A stretch of DNA of 35,803 bases from Haloimpatiens lingqiaonensis. GTDB lineage: Bacteria; Bacillota; Clostridia; Clostridiales; Clostridiaceae. Both the position numbers and the translations under genes were made by a program. The stretch spans positions 1 to 35,803 of the forward strand of contig NZ_CABDWS010000031.1 in NCBI RefSeq assembly GCF_901447495.1, in the 5' to 3' direction. The notes beneath the pieces were generated by a model. That model worked only from the letters and a program-made list of their open reading frames with translations, was not told the DNA's origin and searched no databases. Positions 1 to 9,199 of the stretch are shown here, in pieces; the first letter of the stretch is position 1, and every line of letters starts with the position of its first letter.

Positions 1-479
1 GGGGAGCCCCTTATTTAAAAATTTGAAAGAGAATTTTACAAAACTCTTACAAAATATGAATAACTTCCATTATATTTTACTATTAATTTTTAGAAATGTC
101 AAAAAATTATGCAATAGTCTGTATATTCAACCAACTGCTTTTGAGTTGCTATATCTTTAAGCAAAGAGTAAATATTATTCTAAAATTTTTTATTTTTTAA
201 AAATTTTAATTATAATAAATTATATACAAAAATAATTAATAATAAAAAGACAAAAAAAGAAAAATGTTTTAAAATCAAAGAAAAAAACAAAAAAAATGAC
301 GAAACAAGTTAAAGGATTGCTAATTTCTAATAAAATCGACCTATTTCGAGTTTAATTTTTTTAAAATTTTATGTTATTATTAGATAGCTTAAGAACTATA
401 AATTTTAAGAATATTTTAAAATTATAATTAGTTCTAAAAGTGTTGAATATATAATTTGGTTAATAAGGAGGGTAAAAAA
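1..479. other. AT-rich intergenic region upstream of the OPT transporter
   Basis: No credible gene is visible. The first bases (GGGGAGCCCC followed by TT) may be the end of a terminator of a gene outside the window. The rest is very AT-rich, with long A and T runs between about 170 and 300. Any promoter of the downstream transporter must lie here, but I could not pick a convincing -35/-10 pair. A TATAAT at 450-455 is too close to the ribosome site to be the main one. Confidence 0.6.
354..368. promoter_or_regulatory. possible CodY-like box upstream of the peptide transporter
   Basis: AATTTTTTTAAAATT matches 13 of 15 positions of the published CodY motif AATTTTCWGAAAATT. CodY commonly controls peptide uptake in Firmicutes, so the position is sensible. 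In DNA this AT-rich such a match can easily be chance; the central C and G are both missing. Confidence 0.2.
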
Positions 480-2435
480 ATGGAACAAAAGAGGAAACTT
501 TCTCATACTGCTTATGGTGGAATAAAAGGAGAAGATTATATTCCTTTTGTACCTACTAGTGAAGCGATGCCAGAGACGACTTTAGTGTCTATAGCAATAG
601 GGTGTATATTTGCAATAATTTTTGCAGCAGCAAATGTTTACCTAGGCTTACAGGTTGGACTTACAATAGCAGCAGGAATTCCAGCATCCATTTTAGGTGC
701 AGGGATGCTGAAAATAATTTTTAAAAGAAACAATATTTTAGAAGCAAATATGATACAGTCCATAGCATCTATGGGAGAATCTATAGCAGGCGGTATTATA
801 TTTACACTTCCAGCAATTATAATGTGGGGAATGAAACTAAGCCTTACAACTATAGTTATATGTACATCTTTAGGAGGACTTTTAGGCATACTATTTGTAG
901 TTCCTTTTAGAAAATACTTAATAGTGGAGCAACACGGCGAGTTGGTATTCCCAGAAGGAATGGCTGCATCAGAAGTTCTTGTTACAGGAATGGAAGGCGG
1001 ATCAGGATTTAAGACAGTTATGACAGGGTTACTAGGTGGAGGAATATATAAATTTTTCTCCAGTGGGTTAGCTTTATGGAAAGAAGCACCAGAATGGACT
1101 ATAGCACCTATGCAAAACACAATATTTGGGTTTAATGCTATGGCATCAATAGCTGGTGTTGGATATATTGTTGGTATAGAAGTAGCTTTATATATGTTTG
1201 GTGGAGCTTTAGTGGCTTGGTTAGGACTTATACCTTTAATAAAATACGTAGGAGCAGGGCTAGCAGTACCATTATTTCCATCAACAGAATTAATTGCCAA
1301 TATGGATGCTTGGGCAATATGGAGCAAATATATTAGATATATAGGAGCTGGTGCTGTTGCAGCAGGTGGATTTATAAGCCTTGGAAGATCTTTGCCTACT
1401 ATAATAAGATCTTTTAAAACCGCAATGGCAGGAGTAGGTGGCTCAAAGGAAGGAAATGCAAATCTTAAGAGAACTGATATAGATACACCAATGTCTTGGG
1501 TACTAGGTGGAGCGGTGTTAGTATTCTTATTATGCTGGTTGTTACCAGGATTAAGATTAGGAGCTATTGGTTCAATACTTGTAGTGTTATTCTCATTCTT
1601 CTTTGCAGTAGTATCAGCTAGAATGGCTGGTATAATAGGGGTTTCAAATAATCCAGTATCAGGTATGACTATCGCCACGTTATTATTTGTAACAGCTGTA
1701 TTAAAGGCTACTGGATATACTGGAAATGCAGGAATGCTTGTGGCTATTACTGCAGGAGCTATAGTTTGTATAGGAATAGCGGTTGCAGGTGGAGCAGCGC
1801 AAAGTTTAAAAACAACTTATATAATAGGTGGAACTCCAAAGAAAGTTGAATGGGGTATGTATATAGGTCTTGTTGTAGCATCAGTGGCAGCAGGTGGAGT
1901 GCTTTTAATGTTAAATGCTACTTATGGCATGGGAACAAAAGCAATACCAGCACCACAGGCTATGCTTATGTCAATGGTTGTTAAGGGAGTTATGACAGCA
2001 CAACTTCCATGGGCTCTAGTATTTGTTGGAGCTATAATAGGAATATTCTGTGCATTAGCAGGACTTCCAATACTTCCAGTAGCACTAGGCCTATACCTTC
2101 CAATACACTTAAGTGCAGCAGTATTATTTGGTGGAATAATAAGAACACTTGTAGATAAAAAATTCCAAAACAACGAGGCGCAGAAAAAATTACAAACAGA
2201 AAGAGGAATACTTCTTTCCTCAGGACTTGTGGCAGGAGATGCCCTTATGGGTATAGTTGTAGCTATATTAACAGCTATAAAAATAGGTGGAGACACTGTA
2301 GCAGCTAAAATTATGATAGGGCCAAAACTTATACCTGCTCTGGCAGGAAGTTCATGGACAGCATTAGTTACATTCTTAATACTAGGATTGTGGATATACA
2401 GATTCTCATCTAAAGTAGAGGAAGTTGCTAAATAA
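480..2435 (+). CDS. OPT-family oligopeptide transporter
   Basis: Polytopic membrane protein of about 651 residues with roughly 15 hydrophobic segments from residue 35 to the end. It is recognisable as the bacterial OPT (oligopeptide transporter) type by its overall pattern, including the conserved early stretch NMIQSIASMGESIAGG and Gly/Ala-rich helices. OPT proteins import peptides or metal-chelate compounds with protons. I place the start at ATG 480, because AAGGAGGG (465-472) sits 7 bases before it. A TTG at 456 would add eight residues and has no ribosome site. A PqqD-like gene and a dipeptidase follow on the same strand, suggesting peptide uptake coupled to hydrolysis. The substrate is not decided by sequence. 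Confidence 0.9.
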   Translation: MEQKRKLSHTAYGGIKGEDYIPFVPTSEAMPETTLVSIAIGCIFAIIFAAANVYLGLQVGLTIAAGIPASILGAGMLKIIFKRNNILEANMIQSIASMGESIAGGIIFTLPAIIMWGMKLSLTTIVICTSLGGLLGILFVVPFRKYLIVEQHGELVFPEGMAASEVLVTGMEGGSGFKTVMTGLLGGGIYKFFSSGLALWKEAPEWTIAPMQNTIFGFNAMASIAGVGYIVGIEVALYMFGGALVAWLGLIPLIKYVGAGLAVPLFPSTELIANMDAWAIWSKYIRYIGAGAVAAGGFISLGRSLPTIIRSFKTAMAGVGGSKEGNANLKRTDIDTPMSWVLGGAVLVFLLCWLLPGLRLGAIGSILVVLFSFFFAVVSARMAGIIGVSNNPVSGMTIATLLFVTAVLKATGYTGNAGMLVAITAGAIVCIGIAVAGGAAQSLKTTYIIGGTPKKVEWGMYIGLVVASVAAGGVLLMLNATYGMGTKAIPAPQAMLMSMVVKGVMTAQLPWALVFVGAIIGIFCALAGLPILPVALGLYLPIHLSAAVLFGGIIRTLVDKKFQNNEAQKKLQTERGILLSSGLVAGDALMGIVVAILTAIKIGGDTVAAKIMIGPKLIPALAGSSWTALVTFLILGLWIYRFSSKVEEVAK

Positions 2436-2451
2436 TATTAAAATCTAGATA

Positions 2452-2500
2452 AAAGAGCTATGGACTATAATGCATAATATGTATGGTCCATATGCTCTTT
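2452..2500 (+). terminator. hairpin after OPT transporter, possible terminator or attenuator
   Basis: Arms AAAGAGC-TATGGAC (2452-2465) and GTCCATA-T-GCTCTTT (2486-2500) pair over 14 bp with one bulged T and a 20-nt loop. It ends in TTT and is followed by AAATTT, so the U-tract is weak. It may only partly stop transcription into the next gene. Confidence 0.5.
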
Positions 2501-2528
2501 AAATTTATAATCACAAGAGAGGGAATAT

Positions 2529-2936
2529 ATGGTTAATAAAAATAATAATATTAAAGAAGATAAAAATTTTGATGATAATTTTTTGCTATACATTCCAATA
2601 AAAAAACATAAATACTGGGAAAAAAGAAATGGAAATGTATATTTAATATTTTATCATGAAAAGGCTATTGAGAAATTTTTAAGATGGCTTGTTAAAAAGC
2701 CGGCAGTTAGTGATATTAAGCTTGATAAATTAGGAACTGCTGTATGGGAATCTATGGATGGAAAGAATAATATATATGATATAGGTAATATATTATTAAA
2801 TGTTCCAGAAATACAAAAGGAATATAAAAATTTAAACAAGGATAATTATAAGGAAACTTGTCATCCTATTTATGAAAGGCTTATAATGTATATGAGATAT
2901 TTAAATAAAAAAGGATGGATTTCCTTTAAAAAATAA
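2529..2936 (+). CDS. stand-alone PqqD-like protein
   Basis: Small soluble protein of 135 residues. The part from about residue 50 to the end resembles the PqqD family: LDKLGTAVWESMDGKNNIYDI, then a C-terminal ERLIMYMRYLNKKGWI segment. This is the fold used as a peptide-recognition element (RRE) in RiPP biosynthesis. The N-terminal 45 residues are charged and not recognised. No radical SAM enzyme or precursor peptide is adjacent; the neighbours are an OPT transporter upstream and, 19 bp downstream, a dipeptidase. A role in binding or sensing a peptide linked to that transporter is an inference. The start is ATG 2529 with a modest AGAGGGA ribosome site. Confidence 0.75.
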   Translation: MVNKNNNIKEDKNFDDNFLLYIPIKKHKYWEKRNGNVYLIFYHEKAIEKFLRWLVKKPAVSDIKLDKLGTAVWESMDGKNNIYDIGNILLNVPEIQKEYKNLNKDNYKETCHPIYERLIMYMRYLNKKGWISFKK

Positions 2937-2955
2937 AAATATAGGGGGGAACACC

Positions 2956-4347
2956 GTGGAAATCAATAAAAGAATTGACCAGATGAAAGATGAATTAATA
3001 GAATCAACACAAGAACTACTTAAGATTAAAAGTGTTGAGGGAGAAGCTAAAGAAGGAATGCCCTTTGGAGAAGGCCCAGCAAAGGCTTTAGAATGTGCAC
3101 TTAAAATAAGTGAAAAATTAGGTTTTAAAACAGTTAACTTAGATAATTATGTAGGATATGCTGAATACGGCGAAGGTGAAGATTATGTAGCTGTACTAGG
3201 GCACTTAGATGTGGTTCCAGAGGGAGATGGATGGATATATCCTCCATATTCAGCTGAAATACATGATGGAAAAATATATGCAAGGGGAACTTTAGATGAC
3301 AAAGGACCTATAATGGCAGCACTTTATGGACTAAAAGCTATAAAGGATGCAGGATTAAAATTAAACAAAAGAGTAAGAGTAATTTATGGAACAAACGAAG
3401 AAACAGGAAGCAAAGAAGTAGAGCATTATTTAGAAAGAGAAAAGGCCCCAGTAGCAGGATTTACTCCTGATGCTCAGTATCCAATAATTAATGGGGAAAA
3501 AGGAATAACTATATTCAACATAGTTAAAGACTTAAATAACAAGTCTAAAGGTGATATAGTTTTAAAGAGTATTAAAGGTGGAAATGCGGCTAATATGGTT
3601 CCAGATAAATGTAATGCTGAAATTATAGCTAAGGATACAGAAGCTATAGTTAAGTCTGTAGAGGAATTTGCTAAAAAAACAGGATACCAAATGAGTACAG
3701 AAGTTAATGAAAATAACGTAGTGATTAAATCTGTAGGTATGTCAGCTCATGGAAGTTTACCACACCTAGGAAAGAATGCTATAATGCAATTATTTGCATT
3801 TCTTTCAACATTAGAACTTGAAAAATGTGATGCAATAGATTTTGTAAGATTTATGAACCAAAATGTTGGTATGGAAACTCATGGAGAATCTTTTGGAGTG
3901 TGTCTTGAAGATGAAGCTTCAGGAAAACTTTCATTTAATGTGGGAGTTGTAGATATAACAGAAGATAAAGCTGTTATGACTTTAAACTTAAGATATCCAG
4001 TTACTAATAAATTAGATGACATGATGAAGCCATTTAATGCTAAAATAGAAGGCACTGGAATTAAAGTTGAAAACTTTAAGCATCAAGAACCACTTTACTT
4101 TGATCCAAATCATTCTTTAGTAAAATCATTACAAAAGGTTTATGCTGAACAAACTGGTGAGGAAGCTAAGCTTATATCAATAGGTGGCGGTACTTATGCA
4201 AAGGAAATGCCTAATATAGTTGCATTTGGACCAATATTCCCTGGAAAGCCAGATCTTGATCACCAACCAAATGAATATATAGAAATAGAAGATTTAATTT
4301 TAAACGCTAAGATATATGGTCATGCTATATATGAATTAGCAAAATAA
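2956..4347 (+). CDS. pepV: M20-family dipeptidase, PepV/Sapep type
   Basis: Cytoplasmic metal-dependent dipeptidase of 463 residues, the usual length for the PepV/Sapep group. The two-metal site is visible: HLD at 83-85, the bridging Asp in GTLDDKGP (D114/D115), and the catalytic Glu pair in GTNEETGS (E148/E149). The C-terminal GGGTYAKEMPN and DHQPNEYI motifs complete the site. These enzymes use Mn or Zn to release amino acids from dipeptides, including those with an unusual N-terminal residue. The start is GTG 2956 with the ribosome site AGGGGGGAA just upstream. It lies 19 bp after the PqqD-like gene, probably in the same transcript as the OPT transporter. A terminator follows. Confidence 0.93.
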   Translation: MEINKRIDQMKDELIESTQELLKIKSVEGEAKEGMPFGEGPAKALECALKISEKLGFKTVNLDNYVGYAEYGEGEDYVAVLGHLDVVPEGDGWIYPPYSAEIHDGKIYARGTLDDKGPIMAALYGLKAIKDAGLKLNKRVRVIYGTNEETGSKEVEHYLEREKAPVAGFTPDAQYPIINGEKGITIFNIVKDLNNKSKGDIVLKSIKGGNAANMVPDKCNAEIIAKDTEAIVKSVEEFAKKTGYQMSTEVNENNVVIKSVGMSAHGSLPHLGKNAIMQLFAFLSTLELEKCDAIDFVRFMNQNVGMETHGESFGVCLEDEASGKLSFNVGVVDITEDKAVMTLNLRYPVTNKLDDMMKPFNAKIEGTGIKVENFKHQEPLYFDPNHSLVKSLQKVYAEQTGEEAKLISIGGGTYAKEMPNIVAFGPIFPGKPDLDHQPNEYIEIEDLILNAKIYGHAIYELAK

Positions 4348-4362
4348 TACTAAAATAATTAA

Positions 4363-4397
4363 AGGGTCTATTCATTATGAATAGACTCTTATTTTAT
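4363..4397 (+). terminator. rho-independent terminator after pepV
   Basis: AGGGTCTATTCA-TTA-TGAATAGACTCT forms a 12-bp stem with a 3-nt loop, followed by TATTTTATTT. It closes the peptide-use operon. Confidence 0.85.
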
Positions 4398-4459
4398 TTA
4401 TATATAAAGTTTGTTTAAAAAATATTAAAAAAAACTAAATATATAATACATAATATTAG

Positions 4460-4488
4460 TTGAAAATACTATGGGTAAAAGGTAGAAT
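4460..4488 (+). promoter_or_regulatory. probable sigma-A promoter of ftsH
   Basis: TTGAAA (4460-4465) and TAGAAT (4483-4488) are separated by 17 bp, about 40 bp before the ftsH start. It is a good consensus match just downstream of a terminator. Confidence 0.7.
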
Positions 4489-4529
4489 AGTTTTAGACCG
4501 TTTTTTAGGGAAAGTGTGAGGAGGCAAAT

Positions 4530-6509
4530 ATGATAGATAAAAAGAAGAAATATATAATTGGATATATAATTGCAGCTATATTGCTTATAACTATCGGAAA
4601 TTATTTCTTGGAGTCTTTAAGAGTTCAGGAGGTAGGCTACGATAAACTATTAAAGTTAGCCAATGAAAATAAAATCCAAAGTGTAAGAATTAAGTCAGAT
4701 AGGATAATGGTTGTTCCTAAAAAGGATAGTGGTATAAATAAGGAAGTGCTTTATACTGGAAGAATAACTAATTCTTCTTTAGAAAATAAATTTTTAGATA
4801 CCATTGAAAAAAATAAAGTGACATATTTAAGTCCAATTCAAAATAATAGCTTTGTAATAGATTTTTTATTGTGGTGGGTTGGCCCATTGCTCTTTGTATT
4901 TATAATGGGAAAAATGCTTTTTGGAAAACTGGACAAAAAAATGGGCAATGGTGTTATGTCCTTTGGTAAGAATAATGCTAAAATATATGGAGAAGATGAA
5001 ACAGGAGTTAATTTTTCAGATGTAGCAGGAGAAGATGAGGCTAAGGAATCCCTTATAGAAATAGTGGATTTTCTTCACAACACTGAAAAGTATACAAAAA
5101 TAGGTGCCAAACTTCCTAAGGGAGCTTTATTAGTAGGGCCTCCAGGTACAGGAAAGACTTTGCTTGCTAAGGCAGTGGCTGGTGAAGCTAAGGTTCCTTT
5201 CTTTTCTATGTCTGGCTCAGAATTTGTAGAAATGTTTGTTGGTATGGGGGCTGCTAGAGTTAGAGATTTATTCAAGCAAGCAGAAGAAAAAGCTCCATGT
5301 ATAATTTTTATAGATGAGATAGATGCTATAGGAAAAAGTAGAGATAATTCCATGTCTACTAATGACGAGAGAGAACAAACATTAAATCAGCTATTAACTG
5401 AAATGGATGGTTTTGATTCATCTAAAGGAGTTGTAATATTAGGGGCTACCAATAGACCTGAGATACTTGACAAAGCTCTTTTAAGACCAGGAAGATTTGA
5501 CAGAAGAGTTATTGTGGATAGACCAGACTTAAGAGGAAGAGAAGCTATTTTAAAAGTTCATACTAAGGATGTAAAAATATCTACAGAAGTAGATTTAAAT
5601 GAAATAGCTAAATCTACTCCAGGAGCTGTAGGAGCAGACCTTGCTAATATGGTTAATGAGGCAGCTCTTTTAGCGGTGAAAAATGGAAGAGAAGAAGTTA
5701 TTCAGGAAGATTTACAAGAGGCTGTGGAAATAATAATAGCTGGAAAAGAAAAGAAAGATAGAATCTTGTCGGATAAAGAAAAGAAAGCGGTGGCTTTCCA
5801 TGAGGTTGGTCATGCATTAGTGGCGGCACTTTTAAAAAATGCAGATCCAGTGCACAAGATAACCATAGTTCCAAGAACTATGGGAGCTTTAGGATATACT
5901 ATGCAGCTTCCAGAGGAAGAAAAATATTTAGTTTCAAAAGAAGAAATGTATGATGAAATAACGGTGCTTTTAGCAGGTAGATCCGCAGAGGAAATTCAGT
6001 TTAATATGGTGTCAACAGGGGCATCTAATGATATAGAAAAAGCTACTCAAGCAGCAAGAAATATGATAACTATATATGGTATGAGTGAAAAATTCGACAT
6101 GATGGGATTAGAGTCTCCAAGCAATAGATATTTAGATGGAAAGCCTGTTCAAAATTGTAGCCAAGAAACCTCAACTCTTATAGATGAGGAAACTTTAAAA
6201 ATAATAAAGGAAAGCCATGAAAGGGCTAAGAAACTTCTTCTTGAAAATAAAGAACTTCTAGAAAAAATAGCAGAAGTACTCCTAGAAAAGGAAACTTTAA
6301 TGGGAGATGAATTCATGAGAATAGTTAATGAATATAAGGGAATAAAGGATGATGAAGAGGTAATTACCAATGAAGATAAAAGTGAAGAAAAAGTTGAAGA
6401 AAATCTAAATGTAAAAGGAAATTTAGATGAATTATTAGAAGAAGATGCAGTAGAAAAAGAAAAAGTTATAGAGGGAAACAAAACAGAAAAAGTAGAAGAA
6501 ATGAAATAA
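4530..6509 (+). CDS. ftsH: ATP-dependent zinc metalloprotease FtsH
   Basis: Membrane-anchored AAA+ protease of 659 residues that degrades damaged or short-lived membrane and cytosolic proteins. Two transmembrane helices (about 7-25 and 107-128) flank a small extracytoplasmic domain. The AAA module has Walker A GPPGTGKT at 203-210, Walker B IIFIDE at 258-263, and a second region of homology ending in RPGRFDRR. The zinc motif is HEVGH at 424-428, a permitted variant of HEAGH. The final 60 residues are a very acidic and lysine-rich tail rather than a folded domain. The ribosome site is GAGGAGG, 8 bases before ATG 4530. The gene has its own promoter and terminator, so it is likely monocistronic. 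Confidence 0.96.
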   Translation: MIDKKKKYIIGYIIAAILLITIGNYFLESLRVQEVGYDKLLKLANENKIQSVRIKSDRIMVVPKKDSGINKEVLYTGRITNSSLENKFLDTIEKNKVTYLSPIQNNSFVIDFLLWWVGPLLFVFIMGKMLFGKLDKKMGNGVMSFGKNNAKIYGEDETGVNFSDVAGEDEAKESLIEIVDFLHNTEKYTKIGAKLPKGALLVGPPGTGKTLLAKAVAGEAKVPFFSMSGSEFVEMFVGMGAARVRDLFKQAEEKAPCIIFIDEIDAIGKSRDNSMSTNDEREQTLNQLLTEMDGFDSSKGVVILGATNRPEILDKALLRPGRFDRRVIVDRPDLRGREAILKVHTKDVKISTEVDLNEIAKSTPGAVGADLANMVNEAALLAVKNGREEVIQEDLQEAVEIIIAGKEKKDRILSDKEKKAVAFHEVGHALVAALLKNADPVHKITIVPRTMGALGYTMQLPEEEKYLVSKEEMYDEITVLLAGRSAEEIQFNMVSTGASNDIEKATQAARNMITIYGMSEKFDMMGLESPSNRYLDGKPVQNCSQETSTLIDEETLKIIKESHERAKKLLLENKELLEKIAEVLLEKETLMGDEFMRIVNEYKGIKDDEEVITNEDKSEEKVEENLNVKGNLDELLEEDAVEKEKVIEGNKTEKVEEMK

Positions 6510-6549
6510 GAATCAAATAAGAAAAAATATAAAACATTATAATAAACAT

Positions 6550-6587
6550 AAAAATGCGACTTAAGATTATTTGTCGCATTTTTATTC
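6550..6587 (+). terminator. terminator after ftsH
   Basis: AAAAATGCGAC (6550-6560) pairs perfectly with GTCGCATTTTT (6573-6583), and the descending arm supplies the U-tract. It lies only 26 bp before helD, so that gene may rely on read-through or on a promoter overlapping this structure. Confidence 0.85.
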
Positions 6588-6608
6588 TATAAAAAGGGAG
6601 AGGATAAT

Positions 6609-8732
6609 ATGGAGAAGGAAGAAAATAAGATGAGTAAAGAAATTGATTTGCATATAGAAAAGCAGCATTTGGATTATGTCATTAAATCCATAAAAGAAGA
6701 AATATTAAATTATATAAATAAAAGAAATAAAATAACAGAGAATTTATTAGATTATAGAAAAAAGGTTATAGAAGAATATAAAGATGATGAAGATAAAATG
6801 ATAGAATATTTTGATCATGAAAGATTTGTCCAAGAAGAGACTTATAAAACTATAGATAAAAAACTAAAGGAAATGGCTATTTTACAAACTTCTCCATATT
6901 TCGGTAGAGTAGATTTTTTAGATAAGGAATTTGATGAAGAGGATAAAATATATGTAGGTAGATTTGGATTCACTAGGGAAGAGGATTATGAACCAGTGGT
7001 AGTGGATTGGAGAGCTCCTATAGCTTCATTGTTTTATGCGGGTAAGTTAGGAGAAACGGATTACTCAGCACCTTCTGGAAAAGTTCCTGTGGATATACTT
7101 AATAAAAGGCAATATGTAATAAAACATGAAAATTTAGTTGGTATGTTTGATTCTTCTATAGATATAAAAGATGAGATACTTCAAATGGTTTTAAGTAAAA
7201 ATGCAGAAGAAAAATTAAAAGATATAATAATGACTATACAAAAGGAGCAGGATGAAATAATAAGGGAATCTAAAGATAAAACTGTAGTGGTAGACGGGGT
7301 AGCAGGCAGTGGAAAAACTACTATAGCCCTTCATAGAGTTGCCTATTTACTTTATAACTATAGAAAATCTTTGCAAGACAAAGTTGTGATATTTGGACCT
7401 AATAATGTGTTTATGGAGTATATATCTATGGTACTTCCTAGTCTTGGAGAAACTGGAGTTAAACAAACTACCTTTACAGACTTCGCTTGTACATTGTTAG
7501 GTATAAATAGATTAATGGATTTAGGAACTTATATGGAAAATATAATTGGCGGAGATGTGGAATTTATAAATGAAGTTAAGTATAAGACATCTTTAGAGTA
7601 TAAGGAAAAAATGGACTCAGTAATAGATGAAATGAATCGAGATTTGTTTAAAATAAAAGATGTTAAATTAGCGGGACAAATAGTATTGAAGGAAAAAGAA
7701 ATAAAGAATTTATTTTATGAATACTACAATTATATGCCTTTATTTAGAAGAAGTAAAAAGATTAAGAGGATAATTTTTTCAAAAATAAGAGATGTAAGAG
7801 ATGAATTAGTAAGAGAAATAAATTTAGAATATAAAAAGGCCATAGAGAAATTAAGCAAAGAGGAATTAGAGTTAGAAGGAAGCTTTTTAGAACTTAAGAG
7901 AAAGATAAGGATAAGAGAGATTGTTAAAGAAGTAATTATAACAAAAAAATCTTTAAAGTGGTTAAATTCAAGAGATTGCATAGATATATATAATGATATT
8001 AATGGTAATAAGGAGTTAACTATAGATGATTTAGCTCCGATACTTTATTTAAAAATAAAGTTAGACGGTTTTAAGTATAATGAAGAAGTTAAACATGTAG
8101 TTATAGATGAGGCTCAAGACTATAGTTATCTACAATTTATTGTTATAAAAGAACTATTAAATCCAATATCTATGACTGTAGTTGGTGATGGCAATCAAAG
8201 GTTAATACCTTTAGAAGGAAAAATCCCTATGAGCAGTATGAGTCAATTTATAAGTGGATTGGATGTTGAATATTTTAAACTGGAAAAAAGCTATAGATCT
8301 ACTGCTAGAATTATGCGATATGCTAATAAATACTTAGGAGATAATAGTATTGTACCTATGGTTAGAGAAGGAAGACCAGTAGCTCAGGAAGAATATAAAA
8401 GTAGTGAGGAACTCAAGGAGTTAATTCTATCTAATATAGAAGAAATTAAGGAAAGAGAATGTGAAAGTATAGGTATTATATGTAAGGATTTATTTGATGC
8501 TAGAAAGGTATATAATTTGCTAAAAGATAAGATATATATTAAATTAATAGATGAAGAAGATAGTATATACAAAGGTGGGTTGGTAATAATACCATCCTAT
8601 TATGCAAAGGGATTGGAATTTGATGGAATAATTTTAGTGGATAAAGACATGGATTCTGAACAAATGAATAAAATTAAATATGTAATGTCAACTAGAGCTT
8701 TGCATGAATTAGTAGTTTTAAAGGGAAAATAG
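6609..8732 (+). CDS. helD: HelD-like UvrD/Rep-family helicase (RNA polymerase recycling ATPase)
   Basis: Soluble superfamily 1 ATPase of 707 residues. The N-terminal 100 residues are a charged, coiled-coil-like arm (two helices rich in Glu and Lys), typical of Firmicute HelD, which inserts into stalled RNA polymerase. The motor contains Walker A GVAGSGKT at 230-237 and Walker B VIDEAQD with DE at 500-501. The middle region (about 330-440) is a second charged helical insertion. HelD of Bacillus subtilis frees RNA polymerase from DNA; equating this protein with it is by family, not proven. ATG 6609 has AGGGAGAGG upstream. A second ATG at 6630 is possible but has a weaker site. Confidence 0.88.
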   Translation: MEKEENKMSKEIDLHIEKQHLDYVIKSIKEEILNYINKRNKITENLLDYRKKVIEEYKDDEDKMIEYFDHERFVQEETYKTIDKKLKEMAILQTSPYFGRVDFLDKEFDEEDKIYVGRFGFTREEDYEPVVVDWRAPIASLFYAGKLGETDYSAPSGKVPVDILNKRQYVIKHENLVGMFDSSIDIKDEILQMVLSKNAEEKLKDIIMTIQKEQDEIIRESKDKTVVVDGVAGSGKTTIALHRVAYLLYNYRKSLQDKVVIFGPNNVFMEYISMVLPSLGETGVKQTTFTDFACTLLGINRLMDLGTYMENIIGGDVEFINEVKYKTSLEYKEKMDSVIDEMNRDLFKIKDVKLAGQIVLKEKEIKNLFYEYYNYMPLFRRSKKIKRIIFSKIRDVRDELVREINLEYKKAIEKLSKEELELEGSFLELKRKIRIREIVKEVIITKKSLKWLNSRDCIDIYNDINGNKELTIDDLAPILYLKIKLDGFKYNEEVKHVVIDEAQDYSYLQFIVIKELLNPISMTVVGDGNQRLIPLEGKIPMSSMSQFISGLDVEYFKLEKSYRSTARIMRYANKYLGDNSIVPMVREGRPVAQEEYKSSEELKELILSNIEEIKERECESIGIICKDLFDARKVYNLLKDKIYIKLIDEEDSIYKGGLVIIPSYYAKGLEFDGIILVDKDMDSEQMNKIKYVMSTRALHELVVLKGK

Positions 8733-8749
8733 ATGATTATTTCAAAAGG

Positions 8750-8794
8750 GGACTGTATTATTGAATCATAAAAATTAGTACAGTTCTTTTTTTT
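8750..8794 (+). terminator. terminator after helD
   Basis: GGACTGTA (8750-8757) pairs with TACAGTTC (8779-8786), followed immediately by eight T residues. This isolates helD from the Wood-Ljungdahl cluster. Confidence 0.85.
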
Positions 8795-9199
8795 AAGTGA
8801 AACACAATGAAAAAATATAAATAGATGTTGGATTATTTATACAAATGTTAAATAATAATCATTTTTAGTGTCAAAAAAGAATTTAAAAGTTTCAAAAAAA
8901 TAATTCCAATGTAGAAAAAGATGATATTAAGTAGATTATTGATTAAGGGGCAAAATAGCTAGTAAGTTGTTGATATGGGTAGGGTTTAGAAAAAAGTTGC
9001 GTAAATATTTGAAGACGTTATATTGAATATTCTGAAAAAAGAAGGAAAAAACTCTAGTTAATTTGTTAAAAAAATATCTTTTTTGTGTTTCTTTTTTGTT
9101 GTAAAAATACTATAATTAAAATGTAAGAATAAAACTAATTTTCAGTTTAGTTTTTATGTGGTATTTTTAGAAAATATTTAAGAGAGTGGGGGTAAAACT
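8795..9199 (+). promoter_or_regulatory. promoter and leader region of the Wood-Ljungdahl cluster
   Basis: This is the only long gap before cooS, so the main cluster promoter should lie here. A perfect -10 TATAAT is at 9111-9116; at 17 bp upstream the -35 is poor (TTTCTT, 9088-9093), hinting at an activator. A 24-bp inverted repeat, AAAACTAA-8 nt-TTAGTTTT (9131-9154), lies just after the expected start point and could be an operator or a leader hairpin. AATATTCTGAAAAAA (9026-9040) matches 12 of 15 positions of the CodY motif. No ORF is evident. Confidence 0.5.

Noticed and set aside
638-1678. 346-codon open frame on the minus strand opposite the OPT transporter
   Set aside because: Shadow of the transporter: composition is Pro/Ile/Asn-rich, there is no ribosome site, and no family is recognisable.
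8795-9199. A riboswitch in the long leader of the Wood-Ljungdahl cluster
   Set aside because: No cobalamin, THF, glycine or nickel (NiCo) riboswitch core could be recognised. The stretch is too AT-rich, with only one short stem.
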